From Xenorhabdus miraniensis (GTDB lineage Bacteria; Pseudomonadota; Gammaproteobacteria; Enterobacterales; Enterobacteriaceae), in the NCBI RefSeq assembly GCF_002632615.1, contig NZ_NITZ01000007.1, positions 160,913 through 211,570 of the forward strand: DNA of 50,658 nt. Reading direction: 5' to 3'. A model generated the notes under the pieces. That model was not told the origin of the DNA, did not search any database, and saw only the letters and a list, made by a program, of their open reading frames with translations. Numbering within the stretch: the first letter of the stretch is position 1; the number at the start of each line of letters is the position of its first letter. The translations under genes were made by a program, and so were the position numbers. Positions 27,953 to 36,306 of the stretch are shown here, piece after piece.

Positions 27953-28600
27953 ACAAATCCGTCAGGTAAAACCCCGGATAATTGGCCGGAAAACAAACGA
28001 TACCAGAAAGATACGGATGCAACCTGGACGAAAAAAACCGGCAAAAATTATTTTGGCTACACACTCACGATTAATGTCGATGTAAAGTACAAAGTCATTC
28101 GTCAAACCGCCACAGGAACCGCCTCTGTCCATGACAGCCAGTATCTTGAAGCCGTTTTGGACAGGGTCAATACGAGTCGGGATATTTATGCGGACAAAGT
28201 GTATGCCAGCCATCAGCGTGAGCAGGTGCTGAAAGGACAAGGCTATCGTGTACATATTCAAAGAAAAGCATCACGAAATAACCCGTTATCAAACTGCCAG
28301 AAAGGGCGTAACAAGAAAATCGCGCGCACTCGGGCACGAGTAGAACATATCTTTGGTTCACTCACCCAGATGGGAGAAAAATTCATCCGGACGATAGGTC
28401 AACTGCGGGCTAATTTCACGATGATGTTAATGGTGACCTGCTATGATTTACAACGTTTGGTTTATTTTGGAAAATCGGGTATTCATGCCTTTTAATCTTT
28501 GAAAAAGTCAGAAAGCGTCACACTCAATAAGGTCAATTTTATTACGGATAGGTACAAAATTGAGCTTATTTTTTCATGGGATAGTTTTTAGAGGTTCCCT
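27953..28600 (+). mobile_element. IS5-family element, 5'-truncated (transposase 3' part and right end)
   Basis: From about 27953 a single frame to TAA 28493-28495 encodes the C-terminal part of an IS5-type transposase. It includes QKDTDATWTKKTGKNYFGY, ASVHDSQYLEAVLD, NTSRDIYADKVYASH, IQRKASRNNPL, RARVEHIFGS and GEKFIRTIG. The DDE Asp (HDSQ context and YADK) and Glu (RVEH) are visible. The N-terminus is lost at the junction with the Hcp module. The right end, with terminal sequence AGTTTTTAGAGGTTCCC, finishes near 28599. A second copy of the same right end lies at 50490-50658. It cannot move by itself. Confidence 0.82.
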
Positions 28601-28835
28601 TTTCTTTTACATTGTTTTCATCTTATGCTTTGTTTATAGGTTCGTTCAGTGTTCTATGTATAAATAATTATATAAACGAACAAAAACAATCTCATTAAAA
28701 ATGATTTTTTCAATAAATATCAATTTGTTATGTTTGAATTGTGAATGTGGGCTATCTATAATTACTCAAGGCAGTTTTCATGGCGTATACTGATGCGCTA
28801 TTTCGTTTTTTGTTTAGTGGATTGACGCGGTATAC

Positions 28836-30245
28836 ATGGCTGGAAAAAAACCAACTAACAACAGTATGGCTGAACCAAAAGATCGCCAAGTGGAAGGGCT
28901 GAAACTTCCACCACACTCTTTGGAAGCAGAGCAATCCGTGTTGGGCGGTTTGATGCTGGATAATGAACGTTGGGACAATGTTTCTGAGCGGGTTACCAGC
29001 AATGACTTTTTCAGCCGACCCCACCGACGTATTTTTTCTGAAATGCAGCGTTTACTCGAAACGGGTAAACCTATCGACCTGATTACATTATCGGAATCTC
29101 TTGAACAGAATGGCGAGCTCGATAAGGTAGGTGGGTTCGCCTATCTGGCAGAGTTGTCAAAAAATACCCCAAGTGCTGCGAATATCAATGCTTATGCCGA
29201 TATTGTCCGCGAACGTGCGGTAGTGCGCGATATGATCGCGGTGGCAAATGAAATTGCAGATGCGGGTTACGATCCGCAGGGGCGGACTAGCGAAGAGCTC
29301 TTGGATCTGGCTGAGTCACGGGTATTCCAGATTGCCGAAAACCGGGCGAATAAAGATGAAGGCCCGAAAGGTATTGAACAGATCCTTGAAGAGACCGTTG
29401 AGCGAATTGAACAACTCTATCAGCGCCCACATGATGGTGTGACAGGCGTCTCTACAGGTTATCAGGATCTGGATAAAAAGACGGCTGGTTTGCAAAAATC
29501 AGATCTCATTATTGTGGCAGCGCGTCCTTCAATGGGTAAAACCACCTTTGCGATGAACCTGTGTGAGAACGCAGCGATGATGCAGGATAAGCCAGTCTTG
29601 ATCTTCAGCCTTGAGATGCCCGGTAATCAGATCATGATGCGTATGTTGGCATCCCTTTCTCGCGTGGATCAAACGCGCATTCGTACCGGTCAGCTCGATG
29701 ATGAGGATTGGGCACGGATTTCCAGTACCATGGGGATTTTGCTGGAAAAACGTAATATGTATATCGATGACTCATCCGGTTTGACGCCGACAGAAGTGCG
29801 TTCCCGTGCGCGACGGATTTTCCGTGAGCATGGCGGGCTTAGTTTGATTATGATCGACTACCTGCAATTGATGCGAGTACCTTCTTTATCTGATAACCGG
29901 ACACTGGAAATTGCGGAAATATCACGCTCATTGAAAGCATTGGCAAAAGAGCTTCAAGTGCCAGTTGTTGCGCTCTCCCAGCTTAACCGTAGCTTGGAAC
30001 AGCGAGCTGATAAACGCCCGGTTAACTCTGACCTGCGTGAATCAGGCTCTATCGAACAGGATGCTGACTTGATCATGTTTATCTATCGTGATGAGGTTTA
30101 TCACGACAACAGTGAACTGAAAGGCGTGGCAGAAATCATCCTTGGTAAACAGCGTAACGGCCCGATAGGGACGGTAAGGCTGACATTTAATGGCCAGTGG
30201 TCACGGTTCGATAACTATGCAGGGCCAAGCTATAGCGACGAATAA
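28836..30245 (+). CDS. dnaB: Replicative DNA helicase DnaB
   Basis: Hexameric 5'-3' helicase that unwinds the fork and recruits DnaG primase. The 469-aa protein (E. coli 471) has the N-terminal dimerisation/primase-binding domain (PPHSLEAEQSVLGGLMLDNE), a linker and the RecA-like motor. The motor shows Walker A VAARPSMGKTTFAMNL, EMPGNQIMMRMLASLSRVDQ, Walker B LIMIDYLQLMR and LSQLNRSLEQRADKRP, and the chain ends FNGQWSRFDNYAG. The ribosome site before ATG 28836 is weak. It begins 236 bases after the IS5 remnant and is followed by alr, as in E. coli. Confidence 0.97.
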   Translation: MAGKKPTNNSMAEPKDRQVEGLKLPPHSLEAEQSVLGGLMLDNERWDNVSERVTSNDFFSRPHRRIFSEMQRLLETGKPIDLITLSESLEQNGELDKVGGFAYLAELSKNTPSAANINAYADIVRERAVVRDMIAVANEIADAGYDPQGRTSEELLDLAESRVFQIAENRANKDEGPKGIEQILEETVERIEQLYQRPHDGVTGVSTGYQDLDKKTAGLQKSDLIIVAARPSMGKTTFAMNLCENAAMMQDKPVLIFSLEMPGNQIMMRMLASLSRVDQTRIRTGQLDDEDWARISSTMGILLEKRNMYIDDSSGLTPTEVRSRARRIFREHGGLSLIMIDYLQLMRVPSLSDNRTLEIAEISRSLKALAKELQVPVVALSQLNRSLEQRADKRPVNSDLRESGSIEQDADLIMFIYRDEVYHDNSELKGVAEIILGKQRNGPIGTVRLTFNGQWSRFDNYAGPSYSDE

Positions 30246-30356
30246 CTCTGGTGCCTATCGTTCATATTCAAATGGCCTGAAATAAGCAGCGTCCAAATAA
30301 TGGGGATAGGCTTTTAATTACCACTCTTGATCGGAACATCATAAAAAGGGGACGAA

Positions 30357-31436
30357 ATGAAAGCGGCAACTGCTGTTATCGACCGCCGCGCTCTGCGACA
30401 TAATCTGCAACAGGTTAGAGTACAAGCTCCTGACAGTAAACTGATTGCAGTTGTGAAAGCAAACGCCTATGGACATGGTTTATTAGAAACTGCGTACACA
30501 ATGGAAGACGCTGATTGTTTCGGCGTTGCTCGGATTGGGGAAGCTCTCGCTCTGCGTAGTGGAGGGATCGTCAAGCCAATTTTGCTATTGGAGGGTTTTT
30601 TTGAGGCGGCAGATTTGCCCGTTCTGGTTGTTAACCATATTGAAACCATTGTACACAGCATTGAGCAGCTCGAAGCGTTAGAGCGGGCGGAATTGCCCCA
30701 TCCGATTAAAGTGTGGATGAAACTGGATACAGGTATGCACCGTCTGGGAGTCAGGATTGATGAAGCAGAGGAGTTTTATCAACGCCTGAACCGTTGCCAT
30801 AACGTCGAACAACCCGTGAATATCATCAGCCATTTCAGCCGTGCAGATGAACCTACCGTAGAAACTACCCAACATCAAATTGATTGCTTTATGGCATTTG
30901 TTTCGGATAAATCTGGTGAAAAATCCATCGCCGCATCAGGTGGAATTTTATTGTGGCCACAAGCCCATTTGGATTGGGTTCGCCCTGGTATCATGATGTA
31001 CGGAGCTTCGCCGATAGAGGGTAAAACAGCGGCCGATTTCAACTTAATTCCTGCAATGACACTAAAATCCAGTTTGATTGCCGTGCGTAAACATAAAGCC
31101 GGTGAATCAGTAGGATATGGGGGTACGTGGAATAGTGAACGCGATACTTATCTTGGTGTTGTGGCGATGGGATATGGTGATGGTTATCCCCGTAGCGCAC
31201 CCGCGGGTACGCCAGTATTTATTAATGGCCGGGAAGTACCACTTGTTGGGCGTGTTTCCATGGATATGATTACCGTGGACTTAGGGCCAGAGTGTCAGGA
31301 TAAAGTGGGCGATGAAGTTACCCTTTGGGGGAATTCCCTGTTAGTTGAAAAAATAGCCCAACATTCAGGAATTAGTGCTTATGAGTTGATTACGAAACTG
31401 ACTTCACGTGTCGCGATGGAATATCTAGACGAATAA
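30357..31436 (+). CDS. alr: Alanine racemase, biosynthetic
   Basis: PLP enzyme that interconverts L- and D-alanine and supplies D-alanine for peptidoglycan. The 359-aa protein shows the PLP lysine Lys34 in [11 protein letters not shown]. It has [25 protein letters not shown], the catalytic-tyrosine segment SVGYGGTW, and [13 protein letters not shown]. The fold is a TIM barrel plus beta domain. AAAGGGGACGAAATG gives a good ribosome site. It follows dnaB by 111 bases, as in E. coli, and precedes tyrB. Biosynthetic Alr rather than catabolic DadX is chosen from the dnaB-alr-tyrB context. Confidence 0.96.
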   Translation: MKAATAVIDRRALRHNLQQVRVQAPDSKLIAVVKANAYGHGLLETAYTMEDADCFGVARIGEALALRSGGIVKPILLLEGFFEAADLPVLVVNHIETIVHSIEQLEALERAELPHPIKVWMKLDTGMHRLGVRIDEAEEFYQRLNRCHNVEQPVNIISHFSRADEPTVETTQHQIDCFMAFVSDKSGEKSIAASGGILLWPQAHLDWVRPGIMMYGASPIEGKTAADFNLIPAMTLKSSLIAVRKHKAGESVGYGGTWNSERDTYLGVVAMGYGDGYPRSAPAGTPVFINGREVPLVGRVSMDMITVDLGPECQDKVGDEVTLWGNSLLVEKIAQHSGISAYELITKLTSRVAMEYLDE

Positions 31437-31543
31437 TTCGGTAAGTTATATTGTCTGTCAGTACATTTTCTTATATATACCCACTGGATTTTAAGATGTA
31501 GCGCGACGGTGAGGGAATGAATCCACAGGCGCATAGCTAACCC

Positions 31544-31592
31544 TATGTTTATAATTATGTTTATTAAATATGTTTATAAATATGTTTATAAC
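31544..31592. repeat. Four tandem copies of a TATGTTTATAAW-like unit before tyrB
   Basis: Units start at 31544, 31556, 31569 and 31581: TATGTTTATAAT, TATGTTTATTAAA, TATGTTTATAAA and TATGTTTATAAC. The period is 12-13 bases. The array ends 85 bases before the tyrB GTG. It could be an operator array, an AT-rich upstream element or simple slippage. It does not clearly match the TyrR box TGTAAA-N6-TTTACA. Confidence 0.6.
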
Positions 31593-31677
31593 TACAGTGT
31601 CTGGGGCGAATAATTCAGCTCAATAAAACTACAACTTGGAAGACGACGGGTATATTCAATAACAGGGAGTATGAAAA

Positions 31678-32871
31678 GTGTTCCAGAATGTTGATGCGTA
31701 TGCAGGCGATCCTATCCTGTCGTTGATGGAAAAATTTAATAGCGATCCCCGTGAAGAAAAAATTAATTTGAGCATTGGGCTTTACTACAATGAACAAGGC
31801 ATAATTCCACAATTGCAGGCTGTTGCTTCTGCTGAGGAGCAAATGTGTGCTCTGCCATCATCTGCTTCTCTTTATCTCCCAATGGAAGGATTACTTGCCT
31901 ACCGTGTGGCAATTCAGGAATTGTTGTTCGGTAAAGATCACCCCTTATTAAATCAGAAACGTATCGCGACCATTCAGACTGTGGGTGGTTCAGGTGCATT
32001 AAAAGTGGGGGCTGATTTTTTACACCGTTATTTCCCTGATTCTGAAGTGTGGTGTAGTGATCCAACATGGGAAAATCATGCTGCTATTTTTGCTGGTGCA
32101 GGGATCAAAGTGAATTATTACCCCTATTTTGATGACAAAACTAAAGGGGTAAAATTTGATGAAATGTTGGCAACATTTAAGCAATTGCCGGCAAAAAGCA
32201 TTATTCTGATACATCCTTGCTGCCATAATCCAACGGGTTCTGATTTAAACAATGACCAATGGGATCAGGTAGTGCAAGTTGCCAAAGAGAAGGGATTGAT
32301 TCCTTTCCTCGATATCGCTTATCAGGGACTTGCAGATGGTATGGAAGAAGATGCTTATGCAATCCGGGCGATGGCAAATGCTGAATTACCTTGTTTGGTC
32401 AGCAACTCATTCTCAAAAATATTTTCGCTGTATGGTGAGCGTGTTGGTGGCCTATCCGTTATTGGTGATGATGCAAAAGTAACTGAACGTATTTTGGGCC
32501 AATTAAAAGCGAGCGTGCGACGCATTTACTCCAGCCCGCCAAATTTTGGTGCTCAGGTTGTCGCAAGAGTATTAAGTACCCCTGAATTAAAAACTCAGTG
32601 GCTGGAAGAAGTTGAACAGATGTGCTTGCGTATTCGGGAAATGCGGACAGTGTTGGTCAACGCATTGAAGAAATCCTTGCCAGAGAAAGACTTTGATCAC
32701 TTGCTAAAACAACGCGGTATGTTCAGTTATACGGGATTCAGCCAGGAACAGGTTGATCGACTGCGTGAAGAATTTGGTGTCTATCTGGTCGGTTCTGGTC
32801 GTGTTTGCATGGCGGGCGTGAATCATCATAATGTACAGCGCATCGCAGAGGCGTTTGCTGCGGTGAGTTAG
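31678..32871 (+). CDS. tyrB: Aromatic amino acid aminotransferase
   Basis: PLP transaminase for the last step of tyrosine and phenylalanine synthesis, with some activity on leucine and aspartate. The 397-aa length equals E. coli TyrB. The PLP lysine Lys247 is in [20 protein letters not shown]; also present are [29 protein letters not shown] and LDIAYQGL. The start is GTG 31678 with GGGAG eight bases upstream. The N-terminus [14 protein letters not shown] aligns with E. coli, where GTG is also used. A short overlapping ATG frame lies in the leader. A tandem repeat upstream may be regulatory. It ends the dnaB-alr-tyrB block. Confidence 0.95.
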   Translation: MFQNVDAYAGDPILSLMEKFNSDPREEKINLSIGLYYNEQGIIPQLQAVASAEEQMCALPSSASLYLPMEGLLAYRVAIQELLFGKDHPLLNQKRIATIQTVGGSGALKVGADFLHRYFPDSEVWCSDPTWENHAAIFAGAGIKVNYYPYFDDKTKGVKFDEMLATFKQLPAKSIILIHPCCHNPTGSDLNNDQWDQVVQVAKEKGLIPFLDIAYQGLADGMEEDAYAIRAMANAELPCLVSNSFSKIFSLYGERVGGLSVIGDDAKVTERILGQLKASVRRIYSSPPNFGAQVVARVLSTPELKTQWLEEVEQMCLRIREMRTVLVNALKKSLPEKDFDHLLKQRGMFSYTGFSQEQVDRLREEFGVYLVGSGRVCMAGVNHHNVQRIAEAFAAVS

Positions 32872-33102
32872 TAATTTTTATCGCCTGTAAGTTCATAAAT
32901 CCCCTGTTCTCATGGTGGGCAGGGGAAGTTTGACCAATACGTGAATTAAGCAGGTATAATTTGTAGAGAGGTAAAGAATATCCCGTATAATCAGGTAAAA
33001 TGAGTTTCTATATCACAGATATCTCTGTTATAGCCCAAAATAGAAGATTTTTATTGGTTATTTTTGCTTGAAGTATGTTCACCATGTCAATTAATGATGG
33101 TT

Positions 33103-33171
33103 TACTATATAGTGACCAACTGAATATAGTGGCCGCCTAAATATAACGGTCGCCTAAATATAGTGGCTACC
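33103..33171. repeat. 17-bp tandem repeat upstream of the RNA-repair operon
   Basis: Three exact-length 17-mers (TGAATATAGTGGCCGCC at 33121, TAAATATAACGGTCGCC at 33138, TAAATATAGTGGCTACC at 33155) follow a degenerate first unit (ACTATATAGTGACCAAC, 33104-33120). They are followed by TGAATTTTT. Each has an AT half (AATATA) and a GC half. They lie in the 497-base gap between tyrB and the RNA ligase gene, about 200 bases before it. The gap otherwise holds a possible weak tyrB terminator (CCCCTG/CAGGGG near 32901-32925) and AT-rich DNA. Confidence 0.75.
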
Positions 33172-33368
33172 TGAATTTTTGACACTTCCCTTTCACCTTA
33201 CTATCTAATTCACTTGAATATTTAACTTAATCTTTTAAAGCCAAAAGATTAACTGAATGGAAATAAAGAAAATGTAATACCTACTCTTGAGCTCTTTCAT
33301 CAGTTATTAAGATGGACATTAACCCGTAAAGGCGCTATTGCGATAATTATTAAAAGAGTCAAAGCATT

Positions 33369-34100
33369 ATGGATATGCAATCAAGAAAGTATGGTAGAAC
33401 GTTCCATTACCCGTTCTCGCCAGGCACGACCAGTGACGATCGCATCAATCATCATTGGTGGCAGGATATACAAAACATTAAGCAGCTTGTTCACACGGAA
33501 AAGCTGGACGGTGAAAATAATTGCCTGAATAAATATGGTGTATTTGCCCGTTCGCATGCCGCACCAACGCAATCGGCATGGACTCAACAAATTCGCCAGC
33601 GTTGGCAATTGCTGAAAGGTGACTTAGGTGATATTGAGATATTTGGTGAAAACCTTTATGCCATTCACTCCATTGAATATCGCCATCTTGAAGAATATTT
33701 CTTCGCATTTGCTGTGCGTATTAAAGATATCTGGCTCAGTTGGGAAGAAGTCAAATTCTATGCGGCATTATTTGATTTTCCGACTGTGCCTGAAATAAAC
33801 ATTCCTGAAATAAGAAATGAATCGGCATTTATGCAAAACATTATTGAAACGGCAAAGCAGGGAAGTTGTTTTTCTTCATGGGATACACAGAACAAAAAAT
33901 TATGTTCAATGGAAGGCATTGTTAGCCGCGATGCGGGAGAATATTTGGTGACTGATTTTCCACATCATGTCTTCAAATATGTGCGAAAAAATCATGTCAA
34001 AACAGATAGCCATTGGAAGAGGAACTGGCAAAGAGCACCTCTATATTTCGAACATCTTTCTAATTCGAATAAATGCAATACGGAAGGAGAAAGGAAATGA
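33369..34100 (+). CDS. RNA ligase, Rnl2-like nucleotidyltransferase
   Basis: Probably an ATP-dependent RNA ligase that seals 3'-OH/5'-phosphate RNA ends after healing. The 243-aa protein has the covalent nucleotidyltransferase motifs in order: motif I EKLDGEN with Lys45, motif III IFGENLYAIHSIEY (about 91-104), motif IIIa FFAFAVR (111-117), motif IV MEGIVSR (Glu182) and motif V FKYVRKNH (Lys203). There is no large C-terminal domain, so it is a minimal ligase core. The ribosome site is weak, and ATG 33375 (Met3) is an alternative start. It overlaps the following HD-Pnk gene by ATGA, so the two are one operon. The likely substrate is tRNA or other RNA cut by toxin nucleases (inference). Confidence 0.83.
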   Translation: MDMQSRKYGRTFHYPFSPGTTSDDRINHHWWQDIQNIKQLVHTEKLDGENNCLNKYGVFARSHAAPTQSAWTQQIRQRWQLLKGDLGDIEIFGENLYAIHSIEYRHLEEYFFAFAVRIKDIWLSWEEVKFYAALFDFPTVPEINIPEIRNESAFMQNIIETAKQGSCFSSWDTQNKKLCSMEGIVSRDAGEYLVTDFPHHVFKYVRKNHVKTDSHWKRNWQRAPLYFEHLSNSNKCNTEGERK

Positions 34101-35221
34101 GTTGGTTATTCAGCCACAATAAATCGTGGAATGACTTATCCTCTGCTTTCTCTTTTATCGCTGATATGGATGGGGTTCAACAAGATCCCATCCATCATGC
34201 GGAAGGTGATGTTGCGATCCATACCCAAATGGTATTGGCTGCATTGGAACAATTACCGGAGTATTCCTTACTGACGGCGGAAAAACAGGAAATTCTCTGG
34301 ACAGCAGCGCTGTTACACGATGTAGAGAAACGCAGCACTACGCGGGTGGATTGGGACGGACGCATTATTTCTCCGGGACATGCCCGTAAAGGGGAGCTGT
34401 CGGCCAGACAAATTTTGTTTCAGCAAATACCTACTCCATTTGTAATACGGGAACAAATTGCTGCGCTTGTACGTTTTCATGGGTTGCCCTTGTGGTTAAT
34501 GGAAAAGCCCAACCCACAAAAGGCATTATTGGCAGCTTCATTGCGTGTTGATACTTATTTGCTGACTTTACTGGCAAAAGCCGATGTATTGGGGCGCACA
34601 TGTCACGATTCGCAAGAGTTACTTGAGCGTATTGAGCTGTTTGAACTTTATTGCCGTGAGCAAGGTTGCTGGCGTAAGCCCCGGGCATTTTCATCTGGTG
34701 GAGCACGATTCCATTACTTTTCCACTGACAGCGAACATCCAGACTATCAACCTTATGATGACTACGGTAGCCAAGTGACATTGTTGTGCGGATTGCCGGG
34801 TATGGGTAAAGACCACTTTATCCAACAGCATGGTAAGGGGATATCAGTGATCAGTCTGGACGCGATTCGTCGTGCGCATCAAATTAATCCGGAAGATAAA
34901 AATGCTAATGGTTGGGTCGTACAGCAAGCGAAACAGCAGGCCAGAGAAAAACTACGCAGCAGGCAAGATTTTATCTGGAATGCGACTAACTTGACGGGAC
35001 AAATGCGTCAGCAATTGGTCAAGTTGTTTGTGAGTTATAACGCCAGAGTACGGATTGTTTATATTGAGCAAGATTATAAGTGCTGGCGTCAGCAGAACAG
35101 TAATCGCCAATATGTGGTACCGGATAAGGTGATGGATCGGATGCTTGATAAACTGGAGGTTCCTGCGCCTGAAGAAGCACATGAAGTTTGCTATTTTATC
35201 GATTCTGTGATGTTGAGCTGA
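34097..35221 (+). CDS. HD-Pnk: HD phosphohydrolase fused to 5'-OH polynucleotide kinase
   Basis: Probable RNA end-healing enzyme that would remove 2',3'-phosphates and phosphorylate 5'-OH ends, preparing breaks for the upstream ligase. I start at ATG 34097 (374 aa): it overlaps the ligase stop (ATGA) and has AAGGAGAAAGG upstream. An in-frame ATG at 34073 is less likely. The N-terminal HD domain shows HAEGDVAIHTQM, ALLHDVEKR (His74-Asp75), RFHGLP and LLAKADVLGR. The C-terminal kinase shows the P-loop GLPGMGKDH (232-240), Asp255 in SLDAIRR, and WNATNLTGQMRQQL. The same domain order occurs in Runella slithyformis HD-Pnk, which has been characterised biochemically. Roles here are by analogy. Confidence 0.83.
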   Translation: MSWLFSHNKSWNDLSSAFSFIADMDGVQQDPIHHAEGDVAIHTQMVLAALEQLPEYSLLTAEKQEILWTAALLHDVEKRSTTRVDWDGRIISPGHARKGELSARQILFQQIPTPFVIREQIAALVRFHGLPLWLMEKPNPQKALLAASLRVDTYLLTLLAKADVLGRTCHDSQELLERIELFELYCREQGCWRKPRAFSSGGARFHYFSTDSEHPDYQPYDDYGSQVTLLCGLPGMGKDHFIQQHGKGISVISLDAIRRAHQINPEDKNANGWVVQQAKQQAREKLRSRQDFIWNATNLTGQMRQQLVKLFVSYNARVRIVYIEQDYKCWRQQNSNRQYVVPDKVMDRMLDKLEVPAPEEAHEVCYFIDSVMLS

Positions 35222-35261
35222 TAATCTCGAAAAGTACTTCTGAGAGTTTTGACGAAATTAG

Positions 35262-35286
35262 AAGGCTGCTGGAATACCGCAGCCTT
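35262..35286. terminator. Hairpin between HD-Pnk and the dsbB-like gene
   Basis: AAGGCTGC (35262-35269) pairs with GCAGCCTT (35279-35286) around a nine-base loop. It lies between two convergent genes, about 40 bases after the HD-Pnk stop. Flanking T runs are weak on both strands, so it may act as a modest bidirectional terminator. Confidence 0.55.
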
Positions 35287-35315
35287 ACTATTCTTATGCC
35301 TTTAATATGAAAGGA

Positions 35316-35882
35316 TTATTTTTGCAGTAATTGATAGAACGTTGGGTTGTCGTCACATTGTCCGCCGCCACATTCCAATATGGTAGAAACCAGATTAGCC
35401 GCGATCAACAATGCGAACAAACCCATGGTAATTTTGCCTAATATTGGTGGGGTGTATCTCGCCGTATCAGTATTGCCGGATTTCAGAGGCATGATAACTG
35501 CGATGGCAATAATGGTCAGAATAGATAGGATTGCAGCCCAGGTATAAAAATGTAATCCGAAGAACGTTGAACCATATCCCGTATCACCCGGCAGGATATG
35601 AAGGGAAACCTGACGCATGGCAACGAACCCAGTCACAATACAGCCAAGTATTGAGAGGCTATAATGACCATTTTTTATGCCAAAATAAATATTAAATAAA
35701 AATCCGAAACCAATCATGATGATGCCCGCGCGTTGCAATAAGCATAATGGGCAAGGGAGTTCAAAACGTGCTAATTGGTAATAAAACGCGACTATTAAAA
35801 CGACACTGATACCGAATAGACCAAGGATATTCAAGGCCATCGCTAGGTTAATATTACGTGGTGCTGACATTGTATTATTCAT
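35316..35882 (-). CDS. DsbB-family disulfide bond formation protein
   Basis: A 188-aa inner-membrane protein with several hydrophobic helices. The CxxC-type motif is FELPCPLCLLQRAG near residues 40-53. There is a second periplasmic loop before a WAAILSI helix, and a C-terminal ECGGGQCDDNP. Canonical DsbB has CVLCIYER, so this belongs to the broader DsbB/DsbI-like group. Such proteins reoxidise a DsbA-like thiol oxidase by passing electrons to quinone. The start at 35882 has GGAGG five bases upstream. A 52-aa membrane protein gene lies 13 bases upstream and is probably co-transcribed. Which oxidase it serves is not visible here. It sits between the RNA-repair operon and uvrA. Confidence 0.8.
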   Translation of the reverse strand: MNNTMSAPRNINLAMALNILGLFGISVVLIVAFYYQLARFELPCPLCLLQRAGIIMIGFGFLFNIYFGIKNGHYSLSILGCIVTGFVAMRQVSLHILPGDTGYGSTFFGLHFYTWAAILSILTIIAIAVIMPLKSGNTDTARYTPPILGKITMGLFALLIAANLVSTILECGGGQCDDNPTFYQLLQK

Positions 35883-35895
35883 TGTGGCCTCCGAT

Positions 35896-36054
35896 TCAGA
35901 AAGAAAGATTCAAGGCATCAGTGGCATGATATTTAAACCAAAATATCGTGATGATGAATAAAGCGAACCAAAGTGCATACGTCAGCTTTTTTTTGCCTGT
36001 CACGACGGTGGCAATGATAACCAGTGCGACTAAGAACGGTAAAAACATATACAT
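35896..36054 (-). CDS. Small membrane protein, DUF5993-like, partner of the DsbB-like protein
   Basis: A 52-aa protein read on the minus strand from ATG 36054 (GGAG seven bases upstream) to TGA 35896-35898. It starts MYMFLPFLVALVIIATVV and ends FKYHATDALNLSF. It has two hydrophobic helices separated by a short basic turn (TGKKKLTY), then a conserved-looking polar tail. The pattern fits DUF5993 proteins as I remember them, which are commonly found next to DsbB-like genes. It ends 13 bases before the DsbB-like start and was probably missed by length cut-offs. A role as accessory subunit of the quinone-linked oxidase is inferred from linkage alone. Confidence 0.75.
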   Translation of the reverse strand: MYMFLPFLVALVIIATVVTGKKKLTYALWFALFIITIFWFKYHATDALNLSF

Positions 36055-36249
36055 GTTTAATCTCCATTATGAATTTAAAGCATATGTTATGCCATTATGG
36101 CATTAATACGTGAAAAGGTGTGATTAGTAATAATATTAGATCAACAATACGATACTGATTCACGAAAGGTTATTTCGTCTGGATTGGCTACAAAAAAATA
36201 TTTTTTGCACTTATGGGGTTTTGTTGGTCAACAATTTGGTTGAAGGCAG

Positions 36250-36275
36250 ATAAAAACTCCCCACCGTGTGGGGAG
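36250..36275 (-). terminator. uvrA terminator
   Basis: On the minus strand the stem CTCCCCACACGGTGGGGAG (36257-36275) is followed by TTTTTATC. It lies about 30 bases after the uvrA stop. Rho-independent. Confidence 0.85.
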
Positions 36276-36306
36276 GATAGTAAATTATTTTAATTAAGGA
36301 AGTAAA

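Noticed and set aside
27962..28261. Minus-strand 99-codon frame
   Set aside because: It is antisense to the IS5-family transposase fragment, which explains the sequence better.
31544..31592. TyrR box array
   Set aside because: The units do not contain TGTAAA-N6-TTTACA, so I left the array as an unexplained tandem repeat.
33103..33171. Short CRISPR array
   Set aside because: The units are directly adjacent with no unique spacers and no cas genes are nearby, so it is an ordinary tandem repeat.
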